Shown: positions 36,669 to 46,509 of the stretch, piece after piece
How positions within the stretch are numbered: position 1 is the first letter of the stretch
Layout of the letters: every line of letters starts with the position of its first letter
Source: Candidatus Sumerlaeota bacterium
GTDB taxonomy: Bacteria > Sumerlaeota > Sumerlaeia > SLMS01 > JAHLLQ01
Direction of reading: 5' to 3'
NCBI GenBank assembly: GCA_030156535.1
Contig: JASGMJ010000015.1
Span: forward strand, 1 to 64,000
DNA length: 64,000 nucleotides
Program-made: the position numbers and the translations under genes
The notes under the pieces: generated by a model
The model's input: only the letters and a program-made list of their open reading frames with translations
Database searches by the model: none
What the model was told of the DNA's origin: nothing

Positions 36669-37603
36669 AGGACGAATGCCTGCGGATTGGCTCGCGCACG
36701 AGCCGGCTTGCGATCGCGCAGACGAGCATCGTCGCGCGGGCGCTCCAGCAGGCATGGCCGAAACTGCGGATCGAGTTCGTGACGCAGGATTCGCTCGGCG
36801 ACAAGCAGGCCGACGTGCCAATCGCCGATCTGGGCGGGAAGGGGGCCTTCACGGAAGGGCTCGAAGCGGCGTTGCTGGCCGGTGAGATCGATCTGGCCGT
36901 TCACAGCATGAAGGACCTGCCCGGGAAACTGCCCGCCGGTCTGGCGCTTGGTCCCATCCCGGAACGCGGCGCCGTGCATGATGTGTTCGTAACGCGCGAG
37001 CCGCTCGCATGGCGCGAGAGCCCCGCCGCGTTGCGCGTTGGCACGTCAAGCCCGCGGCGGCAGGCCGAAATTCGCCGCATCAATCCCCGGCTGATTGCGT
37101 CTCCGATTCGAGGGAACGTTACGACGCGGCTGGAGAAACTGCGCCTGGGCAACGTGGATGCGTTGGTGCTGGCGGCGGTGGGTCTCGAACGGCTGGGGAT
37201 CACGCCCGAGTTCAGCGAGTTGCTTTCCGTCGAAGAGTTCGTTCCGGCGCCCGGCCAGGGCGCGCTCGGGCTGGAGTTGCGGGAAGATGACGAGGAGACC
37301 GCACGGCTGCTCGCGCCGCTGCGCGATCCCATCGCGGATACGTGCGTGCGCGCCGAGCGTGCGTTGCTCCTGGCGCTTGGTGGCAGTTGCCTGCTGCCGC
37401 TGGGCGCGTTGGCAGGCATGAGACGGGGGAGATTGTTTCTGCATGGCCATCTGCTGTCGCCCGATGGCCGGAAGGTCTGTGACCTGCAGGCAGAGGGCGA
37501 TGCTCGCCGTCCCGCCGCCGTGGCCGAGGAGTTGGCGGAGCGAATGCTGGAGGAAGGCGGGGCGGAAATTCTGAGCGCCGTCGAGGAGCGGGAAAAGGGG
37601 TGA
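36665..37603 (+). CDS. hemC: Hydroxymethylbilane synthase (porphobilinogen deaminase)
   Basis: Polymerises four porphobilinogens to hydroxymethylbilane on a covalent dipyrromethane cofactor. 312 residues. Motifs: RIGSRTSRLAIAQT, VHSMKDLP, RVGTSSPRRQAEI, RGNVTTRLEKLR and APGQGALGLE; the cofactor-binding Cys242 is in ALGGSCLLPLG, at the same number as the E. coli residue. Overlaps hemA by ATGA and hemD by a shared base (TGATG). hemB, which makes its substrate, is not in this window. Confidence 0.96.
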   Translation: MKDECLRIGSRTSRLAIAQTSIVARALQQAWPKLRIEFVTQDSLGDKQADVPIADLGGKGAFTEGLEAALLAGEIDLAVHSMKDLPGKLPAGLALGPIPERGAVHDVFVTREPLAWRESPAALRVGTSSPRRQAEIRRINPRLIASPIRGNVTTRLEKLRLGNVDALVLAAVGLERLGITPEFSELLSVEEFVPAPGQGALGLELREDDEETARLLAPLRDPIADTCVRAERALLLALGGSCLLPLGALAGMRRGRLFLHGHLLSPDGRKVCDLQAEGDARRPAAVAEELAERMLEEGGAEILSAVEEREKG

Positions 37604-38370
37604 TGACGGAACGGCGGCTTGATGGAAAAAGGATTATCGTGACGCGCGACGAAGGGGCGGACGGCCGATTGACGCGCCTGCTCGAAGCACGCGGCGCCCT
37701 CGTACAGCACCTGCCACTGGTTCGTCATCTTCCACCGGAGTACGCCGGGCCCCTGAGGCAGGCTGCCGTTTGCGCCAACGAGTTCGCGTGGATTATCTTC
37801 ACGAGCGCACGCGGCGTGAACGCCTACGCCAAGGCGCTGCGCGAGGAAGGGCTCACCTTCGCCGGTGTGACGGCCCGGATTGCGTGCGTCGGTTCGGCGA
37901 CGGCGGCGGCGCTCGAACAGGCGGGGGGCAACGCCGAGATCGTGGCGCGCAACAACGGGTCGGAGGGATTGCTCGCTGAATTCGCCGCGCGGGGCGGAAT
38001 GAAGGGAAAGACGGTGCTTTGCCCGCAGGCCGACAAGGCGCGCCCGGCGTTGGGCGAAGGGCTGCGCGAGTTGGGAGTCGAAGTCACCAGCGTGGTGGCG
38101 TACCGGACGGAGGCGTTGCCCGGCGGCAGCGCGTTGGTGCGCTCCACGCGCGAGGCCGACGCCGTGCTGTTTTGCAGCCCGTCGGCCACCGAGGCCCTCA
38201 GGACGTTGACCCCCGGCGAGCGTCAGGTTGTGCGGAACGGCTTGCACGTTGGGTCGATGGGCCCGGCGACGAGCGAGGCGCTGAGGCAGTTGGGAATCGA
38301 GCCGGACTTCGAGCCGGAAGTGCGCACGTTCGAGGGGCTGGCCGATGCGCTGGCGCGGGCTTTGTCTTGA
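37603..38370 (+). CDS. hemD: Uroporphyrinogen-III synthase
   Basis: Closes hydroxymethylbilane with D-ring inversion to uroporphyrinogen III. 255 residues, normal. The family is poorly conserved; visible hallmarks are IIVTRDEGADGRLTRLLEARGA at the start, WIIFTSARGVNAY (about 62), ACVGSATAAALEQ, and VLFCSPSATEALRTL near the end. Position directly after hemC with TGATG coupling supports the call. A GTG one codon earlier is an alternative start. It is not fused to a methyltransferase. Confidence 0.9.
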   Translation: MTERRLDGKRIIVTRDEGADGRLTRLLEARGALVQHLPLVRHLPPEYAGPLRQAAVCANEFAWIIFTSARGVNAYAKALREEGLTFAGVTARIACVGSATAAALEQAGGNAEIVARNNGSEGLLAEFAARGGMKGKTVLCPQADKARPALGEGLRELGVEVTSVVAYRTEALPGGSALVRSTREADAVLFCSPSATEALRTLTPGERQVVRNGLHVGSMGPATSEALRQLGIEPDFEPEVRTFEGLADALARALS

Positions 38371-38449
38371 AGCGAAAGGGAGTCCGGGGCTAAAACCGCA
38401 GGCGAGACTGGCAGGGAAACGAGGACTTCAGGCGCCATTGGAGGACGAG

Positions 38450-38818
38450 ATGGATTCGGATCCGCTTGCTCCCATCGCGATTCCAGCATGGGAAATCATT
38501 CGCACGGTTGAGTTGGAGCCTTTTCCCGCTGGACCTGAGGGAGCCGAAGCCGACGTGCACTACCGCATCGAGGTGCGGCGCTCGTGTCTCCAGGCGGGAG
38601 TCTACTCGGTACGTCTCTATCGCGGCGAACTGTTCCGGATGACGACGACGTTTCCGCAGGAATCCGATCAGTTCGAGCCCATTCACCACACGGATGAAGT
38701 CGTGTGGGTGGAGGATACGGAAATCCAGAACTTCGATTTTACGAAACCCACGGCGGATGAAGCGTTGGCGGAATGTCTGAGACGGATCGCGGCGTTTTGG
38801 CAGGAGGCGTCCGTATGA
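38450..38818 (+). CDS. Unknown protein embedded in the hem operon
   Basis: A 122-residue protein, acidic, without signal or membrane helix. The centre is beta-strand-rich with alternating pattern ([29 protein letters not shown]), followed by an acidic stretch and a C-terminal helix [21 protein letters not shown] with a 5-base spacer precedes the ATG at 38450, and its TGA overlaps the hemL ATG. It lies 79 bases after hemD. Placement and coupling suggest an accessory role in tetrapyrrole synthesis or just a shared transcript; I recognise no family. Confidence 0.72.
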   Translation: MDSDPLAPIAIPAWEIIRTVELEPFPAGPEGAEADVHYRIEVRRSCLQAGVYSVRLYRGELFRMTTTFPQESDQFEPIHHTDEVVWVEDTEIQNFDFTKPTADEALAECLRRIAAFWQEASV

Positions 38819-40104
38819 CATGTTCCACCAGGCTTTTCCGCAGGGCGAAGGAACTGCTGCCAGGCGGCGTGAATTCACCGGCGCGCGCGTTCAAGGGCGT
38901 TGGCGGCGAGCCGCGCTTCATCGCGCGGGCACTCGGCGCGCGTCTGTGGGACGTGGACGGAAACGAGCTGCTGGATTTCGTCGGATCGTGGGGTCCGATG
39001 ATCCTCGGTCATCGGCATCCGGCCGTGGAGGAAGCCGTCCGCAAGCAGGCGGAGACGGGGATGAGCTACGGGATGCCGTGCGAACTGGAAGTGCGCATGG
39101 CCGAAACGATTGCGCGGCTGATGCCCTCGATCGAAATGGTACGCATGGTGAATTCGGGGACGGAGGCGACGATGAGCGCGGTGCGTCTCGCGCGCGCCGC
39201 GACGAATCGCGAGCTGATCGTCAAGTTCGAAGGATGCTACCACGGACACGGCGATGCCTTCCTGTCGAAGGCTGGCTCGGGTGCGGCGACGCTGGGCGTG
39301 CCCACGAGCCCCGGTGTTCCCGAGGGCGCGGCGAAAGGGACGCTGAACGCGCGCTACAACGATCTCGCGAGCGTGCGCTCGCTCTTCGACGAACATCCCG
39401 CGCGGATCGCGGCGGTCATCGTCGAACCCGTTGTGGGCAACATGGGGTGCATCGAACCCGAAGAGGGCTTTCTCGAAGGCTTGCGCACGCTGTGTACCGA
39501 GCACGGTGCGCTGCTGATTCTTGACGAAGTGATGACGGGCTTTCGCGTGGCGTTGGGCGGAGCGCAACAACGCTTCCGCATCACTCCCGACCTGACATGC
39601 CTTGGCAAGATCGTCGGTGGCGGCCTTCCCGTTGGTGCATACGGTGGCCGGCGCGACCTCATGGAGATCGTGGCACCGGCGGGGCCAGTGTACCAGGCCG
39701 GCACGCTGTCGGGCAATCCACTGGCAATGGCGGCAGGGTTGGCGACACTGGAAGTCTTGGAAAGGGAACCGGCTGTCTACATGAAGCTGGAACGCGACGG
39801 CGCGGTGTTGCAGAGCGCACTTGTGGAGCATGTTCGTGCCAAGGGGTACGCGGCGTGCGTGCAGCGCGTCGGCTCGATGGGAACCTTGTTCTTCCACGAT
39901 GGGCCGGTGCGAAGCTGGGACGACGCTTCAAAGAGCAACACCACGCGGTTCGCGCGGTACTTCCACGCACTGCTCGACGAGGGAATCCACATGCCGCCTT
40001 CGCAATTCGAGGCATGGTTTCATTCGATCGCACACACGGAAGACGACATCGCCCGGACGGCAGAGGCCGCGTGCCGGGCAATGGACGTGGCGTTTGGCGG
40101 GTAG
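38815..40104 (+). CDS. hemL: Glutamate-1-semialdehyde 2,1-aminomutase
   Basis: PLP enzyme that isomerises glutamate-1-semialdehyde to 5-aminolevulinate, second step of the C5 pathway, so it works directly after HemA. 429 residues. Motifs: [13 protein letters not shown] (14-26), [29 protein letters not shown] and the PLP Lys265 in CLGKIVGGG, the same number as in E. coli. AGGAGG precedes the ATG; the gene overlaps the unknown 122-residue gene by ATGA. It is the last gene of the operon. Confidence 0.97.
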   Translation: MTCSTRLFRRAKELLPGGVNSPARAFKGVGGEPRFIARALGARLWDVDGNELLDFVGSWGPMILGHRHPAVEEAVRKQAETGMSYGMPCELEVRMAETIARLMPSIEMVRMVNSGTEATMSAVRLARAATNRELIVKFEGCYHGHGDAFLSKAGSGAATLGVPTSPGVPEGAAKGTLNARYNDLASVRSLFDEHPARIAAVIVEPVVGNMGCIEPEEGFLEGLRTLCTEHGALLILDEVMTGFRVALGGAQQRFRITPDLTCLGKIVGGGLPVGAYGGRRDLMEIVAPAGPVYQAGTLSGNPLAMAAGLATLEVLEREPAVYMKLERDGAVLQSALVEHVRAKGYAACVQRVGSMGTLFFHDGPVRSWDDASKSNTTRFARYFHALLDEGIHMPPSQFEAWFHSIAHTEDDIARTAEAACRAMDVAFGG

Positions 40105-40201
40105 GCGGGACGTTCCGGTTGCGGAGGAATCCTGCCAGTGTCCATCGTGGCAATGATGGCGGGTGTCTGGCCCGTCGATCTTCGCCAAAGGACGACAAGC
40201 C

Positions 40202-40759
40202 ATGAAGCGAGCGCTGCTGGTCATTGACGTGCAGAACGAGTATTTCACCGGGAAGCTGCCGATCACGCACCCGGCCGGTCACCTTGAGAACATCCTGCAT
40301 GCGATGGACGCCGCGCGTGCGCAGGGTGTGGCAACGGTTGTCGTACAGCACACCTTCACGGACCCTGCCCTGCCGTTCTTCCAGCGCGGAACGCCGGAAT
40401 GGGAGCTGCACGACGAAGTGAAGAAGCGCCCGCACGATCTGTACGTAGAGAAGAACCTGCCCGGCAGTTTCACGGGAACGGAGTTGGAGGAGTGGCTGCG
40501 CGGGCAGGGCATCGCAACGGTGACGGTCGCAGGCTACATGACGCACATGTGTTGCGACACGACGGCACGCCAGGCCGTGCATCGTGGCTTCACCGTGGAA
40601 TTTCTCGGAGACGGCACGGGGACGTTGCCGTTGAGCAACACGGCGGGCGACGTGACGGCCGAGGAGTTGCATCGCTCGATTCTGTGCGCCCAGCAGATGC
40701 TGTTGAGTGAGGTGCTGAGCACGAAGGCGTGGTGCGAGCGCATCGGAATTGGAACGTGA
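40202..40759 (+). CDS. Isochorismatase-like cysteine hydrolase
   Basis: A 185-residue hydrolase of the isochorismatase/nicotinamidase superfamily. The Asp-Lys-Cys triad fits Asp9 ([11 protein letters not shown]), Lys84 (VEKNLPGSF) and Cys117 ([15 protein letters not shown]). Substrates in this superfamily include nicotinamide, ureidoacrylate and isochorismate; GYMTHMCCD is common in a group of uncharacterised amidases. Nothing in the neighbourhood narrows it. AAAGGA precedes the ATG at 40202. It converges on mrdA with 9 bases between the stops. Confidence 0.88.
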   Translation: MKRALLVIDVQNEYFTGKLPITHPAGHLENILHAMDAARAQGVATVVVQHTFTDPALPFFQRGTPEWELHDEVKKRPHDLYVEKNLPGSFTGTELEEWLRGQGIATVTVAGYMTHMCCDTTARQAVHRGFTVEFLGDGTGTLPLSNTAGDVTAEELHRSILCAQQMLLSEVLSTKAWCERIGIGT

Positions 40760-40768
40760 GGCGCGCTG

Positions 40769-42532
40769 TTACTGCTCGGTGAGATCGAGCTCCTGCGAGT
40801 CGCCCCACCAGGCCGCGATGAGATCACGAGCAATCGGAGCCGCAGCGTCGCCACCGTGGGCGTCGGTGTTTTCGACGAGCACGACGACGGCAATCTCCGG
40901 TGCGTGGCGGGGGAGGAAGCACGCGAACCATGCGTCGTTCGTTCCCTGGGCGTTCTCTGCCGTCCCTGTCTTGCCGCAGACCTGCCATTCGATGGGGAAC
41001 TTCGCCCGCACCGCCGTGCCTCCCGGCGTGTTGACGGCGTCGAAGAGTCCGGCCGTGAGCGTCTCGCGGGCGGACTGACTCAGCGCAACGTTCCCCTTCT
41101 CGCGGACGGGAACGACGGTGGACGAAACGCCGTCGGGACCACGGATTTCCGTGACGACCCGGGGCTGGAGAAGACGGCCGCCGTTGGCCAAAGCGGCGTA
41201 GGCCACGGCCACCTGGAGCGGCGTTGCCGTAAACGCGCCCTGGCCGATCGAGAGGTTCAGCAACTCGCCGCCGGGCACGCCGTTGGCCGCGACGACGCCG
41301 GAGCGCTCGCCAGGCAGGTCGATACCCGTTGGCTGCCCAAAGCCAAAGCGCCGGGCCTCGGCAAGCAGGTTCTCCGCGCCGAGTTCCTTGCCCATTTCAT
41401 AGAACGTGGCGTTGCAGGAAACCTGAATGGCGTGGACGAGATCGAGGGGGCCGTGCCCCGTGCGCACATCGCAGTAAAATGGCCGCGGCCAATCCTCCCA
41501 GTAGGTGCGCCCCGTGCAAACGACGCGGTGCTCCGCGTCCCATCCGTGCCTCAGCGCTCCCGCCGCCGTCATCAATTTGAACGTCGAGCCGGGAGGATAG
41601 GCGCCACGGTACGCGCGGTTGAGATACGACACGGGGCGCCCGTTGATCTCCGCCAGCCACGGTGCATTGGGATCGAAGGTGGGGGCGGCGGCGAGCACCA
41701 CCACGTCGCCCGTGCGCACGTCCATGATGACGGCAGCGCCGCTGTTTCCCCCCAGAAGTTCCAGCGCGCGCACCTGAAGTTCCGCGTCGATGGCGAGCAC
41801 GAGGTCGTCGCCCGGATGGGCGGCCTGCTCGATCACGGGCGCCTCCAGCAATCCACCGCGTGCGTCGCGCTTGTGGCGCTCGCGGCCGGGCTTGCCGACA
41901 AGGTGGGCTTCGTATTGTTTCTCCAGACCCGACCGGCCGACGTAGTCGTCGGGGAGATAGAGTGGCCGCTGGTAGTCGTCGACGTCTTCGGCGGTGATCT
42001 TGCCGACGCTTCCGGCCACGAGGGCCATGGCCGGGCCGTAGGGGTATTCGCGGCGGTAGTCGTCCTTCAGGCGCACGCCCTCGAAGTCGTCCGGGCGTTC
42101 GAGCACCGGGACGATCTGGCTCTGGGTGAGGCGGCGGGCCAGCGAATGGCGCGTCCACGTGGGGCGGGTTTCCAGGATTTCGTCTTCGCGGGCGAGCAGG
42201 TCTTCTTCGAGCAAACCGCTCAGCCGGGCGAGCGTCGCGTGCACCTCGGCGTCGGAACGGCGGTAGCGCGAGTACGTCAGCGAGTAGGCGAGGCGGTTGA
42301 GCGCCACGGGCCGCCCGTTGCGGTCGTAGATGTTGCCGCGCGGGGCGTCGATGCGGCGCAGGGACTGGAGGTTGGCATTGGCGGCGTCGGCATATTCGGT
42401 GCCCCGCACGAGCGTCAGGTAGCCGACGCGCCCGAGAATGACGGAAAAGGCACAGGCAAGGAACAGCGCACTGAGGAGGGCGCGGCGCCGAAAATGGCGC
42501 GAGTGGCTCAGGGGTTGGGACCGATACTCCAC
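40769..42532 (-). CDS. mrdA: Penicillin-binding protein 2 (elongasome transpeptidase)
   Basis: Class B PBP that cross-links peptidoglycan during lateral wall growth with RodA and MreBCD. 587 residues. One N-terminal helix (ALLSALFLACAFSVILGRVGYL), the class B region with LQSLRRIDAPRGNIYDRNG, and a transpeptidase domain with Ser316 in GSTFK, the SCN motif VSCNATF and the KTG motif CGKTGTAEN. NLSIGQG supports PBP2 rather than PBP3. The start is a GTG at 42532 without a clear ribosome site. No mreC, mreD or rodA is adjacent. Confidence 0.92.
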   Translation of the reverse strand: MEYRSQPLSHSRHFRRRALLSALFLACAFSVILGRVGYLTLVRGTEYADAANANLQSLRRIDAPRGNIYDRNGRPVALNRLAYSLTYSRYRRSDAEVHATLARLSGLLEEDLLAREDEILETRPTWTRHSLARRLTQSQIVPVLERPDDFEGVRLKDDYRREYPYGPAMALVAGSVGKITAEDVDDYQRPLYLPDDYVGRSGLEKQYEAHLVGKPGRERHKRDARGGLLEAPVIEQAAHPGDDLVLAIDAELQVRALELLGGNSGAAVIMDVRTGDVVVLAAAPTFDPNAPWLAEINGRPVSYLNRAYRGAYPPGSTFKLMTAAGALRHGWDAEHRVVCTGRTYWEDWPRPFYCDVRTGHGPLDLVHAIQVSCNATFYEMGKELGAENLLAEARRFGFGQPTGIDLPGERSGVVAANGVPGGELLNLSIGQGAFTATPLQVAVAYAALANGGRLLQPRVVTEIRGPDGVSSTVVPVREKGNVALSQSARETLTAGLFDAVNTPGGTAVRAKFPIEWQVCGKTGTAENAQGTNDAWFACFLPRHAPEIAVVVLVENTDAHGGDAAAPIARDLIAAWWGDSQELDLTEQ

Positions 42533-42701
42533 GGCGGCACTTCAGAGGGAACGGAATCAGCGGGATGGGCCGCGGGAACTTCCCGCAGGTTCTCGGGAGT
42601 GGGGGAGAACAGCGGCAAGATCATTCTGGATGCTGGAGATTCCGTGTTCCCGATCTCGTTTTCAGTTCTGTGGTAGTCGGTTGCCATTTGCCCTCAACAA
42701 A

Positions 42702-42735
42702 CATGGCTCTCGCGAGGGAGGACGCGAGAGCCATG
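42702..42735 (-). terminator. Intrinsic terminator after the secreted TPR gene
   Basis: A 13-bp perfect stem (ATGGCTCTCGCG core) with an 8-base loop. On the minus strand it is followed by TGTTTGTTG. It lies 36 bases after the stop of the gene at 42771. Confidence 0.8.
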
Positions 42736-42770
42736 CGGTGAAGAGCGGAAGCGCGGAATCGCCGGAGGGG

Positions 42771-44429
42771 TTACCTGTTCGTGCCCTGGGGCAGAAGGAT
42801 GCGCGGCGTTGCGCGGTTGATCTGATTCTTGATGTCTTCGGCGTCGCGGATCTTGGTGTTCACGTCCAGACCATCGACGAGTTGGGCGACAGTCGGGTCG
42901 ATGCGTTTTGCCTCGTTGTAGGCTTCAATGGCGCGCTCGGCAAACTTCTGTGCCTCGAACTTGTAGGGGAGAATGCCGGTGCGGGTGGTGATTTCGGCAG
43001 ACTTGTAGAGCTCGAGATTGCGGCGGGCGAGGGCGAGATTCTCGTCGCCATAGGAGACGAGTTCGCGGGCGCGCTCGCGCAGACGTTTCTGCTCCCGCTC
43101 GGCTTCGATGTTGGCCTTGTTGTAGATGTCCGAGGCGGCCTGAACGAGGTCGGGGAAGCGGGTGTTTTCGGTGGCAAAGCGGCGCGAGAGGCTCTTGGCC
43201 AGAGTGTACTGCCCCTTGGCAAAGGCTTGAGTGGCCTCGAAGAGCTCCTCTTCGGCGGCGCGGCGCAGCAGTCCGAGAGCCTTGGCGTTTTCCGGGTCGT
43301 TCTGTACAATCATCTGGGCCTCGTCGAGCGCGAGGCGGGTCATTCCCTGGGCCATCAGATTGTCGAGCAGAGCGGCGCGGGCCTCCCAGTCCGTGGGGTC
43401 AATGGCGTCGAGGCGCTGGCGGTACTCCAGGCGGTAGAGCGCCGAGGGATCGTAGTCGGGGAAGAGCGAGAGAGCCTGCTTGTAGAGTGCAATGGCGGCC
43501 TCGTTTTCGCCGCTGCGCGAGCGTTTCTCGGCCGCCTCGGTGAGGGCGCGCTCAAGACGTGCGTCGTAATCGAGGGCGCGGAAGCGGCCGGACTCGTGGA
43601 GCTTGAGCAGCGGCTCGATTGCTTCCTCGTCGCGATTCATGCTCAGAAGCACATCGGCGTACTTCTGATTGAGAATGAGGTCGTCGGGCGCATCGGCCAG
43701 ACGCGACTTCAACATCTCGGCGACCTGTTCGCGGCGATTCGGATCGTTTTGCCACACCTTGAGGAGCAGCTCCTCCGCCTCTTTGTTGTCCTTGTCGATG
43801 GCGAGAACCTTCTGGAGGTACTCCTGGGCGCCGGTGGGATCGAGCTTGTCTTCGCGGTCCCGGGCCCACTCGAGATAAAGGTCGCGTTTGAGGAGCTCCG
43901 CCGCGGCCTTCTGGTCGTCGGAATTCGATGTCTGGACAACGGTGTCGAGGAGCTTCTCCGCATTGACGAAATCGATGGACTCATCGTTTTCGAGCTGGCT
44001 GCGGACGAGGGAAAGGCGGTCGGCGTTGTCGGCATCGGCCTGACGCTGTGCCTCTGCCTGACGCTCGCCAATCATGGAACGGGCGCGCTGGAGGCCGTCG
44101 TTGGCGGGCTGGTGATTGGGGTTTGCTTCCAGGGCGCGCTGGAACATGCGGATGGCGCGCTCGTAGCTTTGCATGGCGATGAACTGATCGCCCAGAATGG
44201 TGTAATCCTCGGCGTCGCTCTGTTGCACGACTTCCTGGACCAAAGTGCGCGGGATACGGATTTGCTGGGAACCGCTGACCAGAAGAATTTTGTCTGGCTC
44301 GCCGACGATATCTTCGACTCGGCCTTCGCGGCGGGCGCCGCTCGTCAGAATCAAAACATCGGCAGCGGCAGTGCCTAGAAGGGCCGTGGCTAGCAGCAAG
44401 CCGATCAGATGGCGTGCGCGCGTCTTCAT
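42771..44429 (-). CDS. Secreted TPR-repeat protein
   Basis: A 552-residue exported protein with a signal peptide (LIGLLLATALLGTAAA, cleavage near 23). A short SH3-like beta domain follows (DVLILTSGARREGRVEDIV...RIPRTLVQEVV, about 24-70), then TPR repeats. The first is clear (YTILGDQFIAMQSYERAIRMFQRALEANPN); the rest are long helical repeats to about 540. It probably scaffolds an envelope complex. N-terminal DVLIL-x-G-x-x-x-x-G-x-V domains of this kind occur in many planctomycete-like secreted TPR proteins. GAGGG precedes the ATG. It is divergent from dnaX and ends in an intrinsic terminator. Confidence 0.8.
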   Translation of the reverse strand: MKTRARHLIGLLLATALLGTAAADVLILTSGARREGRVEDIVGEPDKILLVSGSQQIRIPRTLVQEVVQQSDAEDYTILGDQFIAMQSYERAIRMFQRALEANPNHQPANDGLQRARSMIGERQAEAQRQADADNADRLSLVRSQLENDESIDFVNAEKLLDTVVQTSNSDDQKAAAELLKRDLYLEWARDREDKLDPTGAQEYLQKVLAIDKDNKEAEELLLKVWQNDPNRREQVAEMLKSRLADAPDDLILNQKYADVLLSMNRDEEAIEPLLKLHESGRFRALDYDARLERALTEAAEKRSRSGENEAAIALYKQALSLFPDYDPSALYRLEYRQRLDAIDPTDWEARAALLDNLMAQGMTRLALDEAQMIVQNDPENAKALGLLRRAAEEELFEATQAFAKGQYTLAKSLSRRFATENTRFPDLVQAASDIYNKANIEAEREQKRLRERARELVSYGDENLALARRNLELYKSAEITTRTGILPYKFEAQKFAERAIEAYNEAKRIDPTVAQLVDGLDVNTKIRDAEDIKNQINRATPRILLPQGTNR

Positions 44430-44654
44430 GGTGGAACCCTCTCGTCGATTTCGGCTTACAGGTGTGTGACTCGTTCAATCCGAGCGCATGTTATGCCAAC
44501 CGGTGGGGTGGAGCAATCTTTTCCATCCCAGATTGGTAGGGGTTGAGAAAGCAAGGAGGTAAAGACGAAAAAAAGGCAAAGGGAAAGGCGTTGACCATCC
44601 GGCGAAATCGGGGGCACCATCCGGTTCCATCCCGCTCGCACGGTTGTTTTTCGC

Positions 44655-46481
44655 ATGGCTACTTCACCTTCCTCCGCCCCCTACCAGGTCATCGCGCGGC
44701 GCTACCGCCCCCAGACGTTCTCCGAGGTCGTCGGCCAGCAGGCCGTCGTCCACATGCTCCACAATGAAATCCGCGAAAACCGCATCGGGCACGGCTACCT
44801 GTTCTGCGGCCCGCGCGGTACGGGCAAGACGTCCATGGCGCGCATCTTTGCCAAGGCCATCAATTGCGTCAATGGCCCGACAACCGAGCCGTGCGGCAAG
44901 TGCTCGCATTGCCAGGAGATCGCCGCCGGCAACCATCTGGACGTGATCGAACTCGACGCGGCGACCTACACCAAGGTCGAGACGATGCGCGACCTGCTCG
45001 ACGGCTTGGCCCGTTCGCCCTTCAGCGCCCGCAAGAAGGTCTACATCATCGACGAAGTCCACATGCTGTCGAACTCGTCGTTCAACGCGCTGCTCAAGAG
45101 CCTGGAGGAGCCGCCCAGCCACGTCGTCTTCATCCTCGCGACGACGAACCCCGAGAAGATTCCCGAGACCGTGATTTCGCGCTGCAGGCGCTGCAACTTC
45201 GACCGCATCGGGATGAAGGAAACCATCGCGTGCCTCGGCCGCATCATGGAGAAGGAAGGCCTGACGGTCGACGCGGAGGAACGTGCTGCCGTGCTGGGTG
45301 CGATTGCGCTCGCGAGCGACGGCGGCCTGCGCGACGCCCAGGTGCTGCTCGACCAGTTGATCTCGCTGAGCGAAGGCGAGCTCAAGCTGGAGACGGTGCG
45401 TTCGCTCCTTGGCGTGGTGGAGAGCGATTTGTTCCTGCGCCTGCTCAAGGCGCTGGTGGACCGCGACACGGTGGACAGCCTGGTCATCGTTGGCGATTTG
45501 GTGGACCGCGGACGCGACCTGCAACGCTTCGTGAAGATGTTCCAGGGTTTCCTGCGCGATGCGATGATTCTGCGCGCGGGTGGCTCGAAGCAACTCGCGC
45601 GGCTCGTCGATCCCGACGCGCCGGAATTCCGCGCGCTGCTCGAACGCACGACGCTGCCTTTCCTGCTCAATGCCGTTCAGCAGTTCTTCGATCTGGAGGA
45701 CAAGATGCGCGGCGCCGCGCCACCGCGCTTCCTGCTGGAGTTCACGCTCATCAAGCTGACGGCGATCGACCCGAAACTCGTGATCGACTCCGCGTACGGT
45801 GGCCTCCCGACGCCTCCGCCCGGCGGCGGAGGAGGCAAGGGAGGCCACAGCGCCAACGTCTCGGCGGTCCCGCGCGCTTCGGCAAGTGCCACTCCGGCCG
45901 AGCGCCCGCCCATGCAGGCGCCGCTGGCGGCGGATTCGCTCGCGCGCGAACAGGCCATCGCGCCCCCCCCGGCCATCGAGGAAATCCCGACGACCGACAC
46001 GGAGCGCTGGGCGGCCTTCGTTGACCACGTTTCCGCAGCCAATCCCACGATTCGCGGCGTGATCCGCAAGGCACGCCTGCGTGAAGTGCAGCCCTCGAAA
46101 ATCGTGATCGAGCTCGCAGCCTCGGATGCCGCGATGCGTCCGCTGATGGACCGCCCCGAGATCGTGCGGGCGCTGCGCGACGCGGGACTCGAAGCATGGA
46201 AGCGCCCGCTCTTCCCCGTCTTCACCGTCGCGGAGCCGGAAAGCCTCGAGCGGGTGGCACAACCCATCGACGACGATCTTGTCTCCGACGTCGAAAGCTA
46301 CGACTCCGCCCCCGCAGCACCGCCAGCCCAGCAAACCCCTGCTCCGGCCCAGTCGGAAACCATGACACTGGCCGAGGCTCTTGAGGAATATCCGGACTTC
46401 AAAGCCGCGTGCGAACTGGTCGAGCGCCACTTCGGCATCAAGCCGACAGCGTTCAATGACAAGCGGCTTGATGTTGGGTAG
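44655..46481 (+). CDS. dnaX: DNA polymerase III subunits gamma/tau
   Basis: Clamp-loader ATPase that opens the beta clamp and links it to the polymerase. 608 residues, close to E. coli tau. N-terminal YQVIARRYRPQTFSEVVGQ, Walker A GPRGTGKTSMA (about 51-61), the zinc site C-x8-C-x2-C-x2-C (CVNGPTTEPCGKCSHC), Walker B VYIIDEVHMLS, sensor 1 ATTNPEKIP and SRC motif ISRCRRCNF. After residue 380 a Gly/Pro/Ala-rich linker leads to a C-terminal domain. A C8 run at codons 437-439 could yield a short gamma form (listed separately). TTGACC at 44591 may be a -35 box but lacks a good -10. Confidence 0.95.
   Translation: MATSPSSAPYQVIARRYRPQTFSEVVGQQAVVHMLHNEIRENRIGHGYLFCGPRGTGKTSMARIFAKAINCVNGPTTEPCGKCSHCQEIAAGNHLDVIELDAATYTKVETMRDLLDGLARSPFSARKKVYIIDEVHMLSNSSFNALLKSLEEPPSHVVFILATTNPEKIPETVISRCRRCNFDRIGMKETIACLGRIMEKEGLTVDAEERAAVLGAIALASDGGLRDAQVLLDQLISLSEGELKLETVRSLLGVVESDLFLRLLKALVDRDTVDSLVIVGDLVDRGRDLQRFVKMFQGFLRDAMILRAGGSKQLARLVDPDAPEFRALLERTTLPFLLNAVQQFFDLEDKMRGAAPPRFLLEFTLIKLTAIDPKLVIDSAYGGLPTPPPGGGGGKGGHSANVSAVPRASASATPAERPPMQAPLAADSLAREQAIAPPPAIEEIPTTDTERWAAFVDHVSAANPTIRGVIRKARLREVQPSKIVIELAASDAAMRPLMDRPEIVRALRDAGLEAWKRPLFPVFTVAEPESLERVAQPIDDDLVSDVESYDSAPAAPPAQQTPAPAQSETMTLAEALEEYPDFKAACELVERHFGIKPTAFNDKRLDVG
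45963..45970 (+). other. C8 run in dnaX: possible programmed slippage site
   Basis: In-frame reading is GCG CCC CCC CCG (A436-P439). A -1 shift, or one extra C by transcriptional slippage, gives GHRGNPDDRHGALGGLR and TGA at 46022-46024: a product of about 456 residues ending close to where E. coli gamma ends (431). Homopolymer-driven gamma production is known in Thermus dnaX (A9). Here it is a hypothesis. Confidence 0.4.
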
Positions 46482-46509
46482 GCGACTGCCCGAATGCTTA
46501 CGCGAAATT

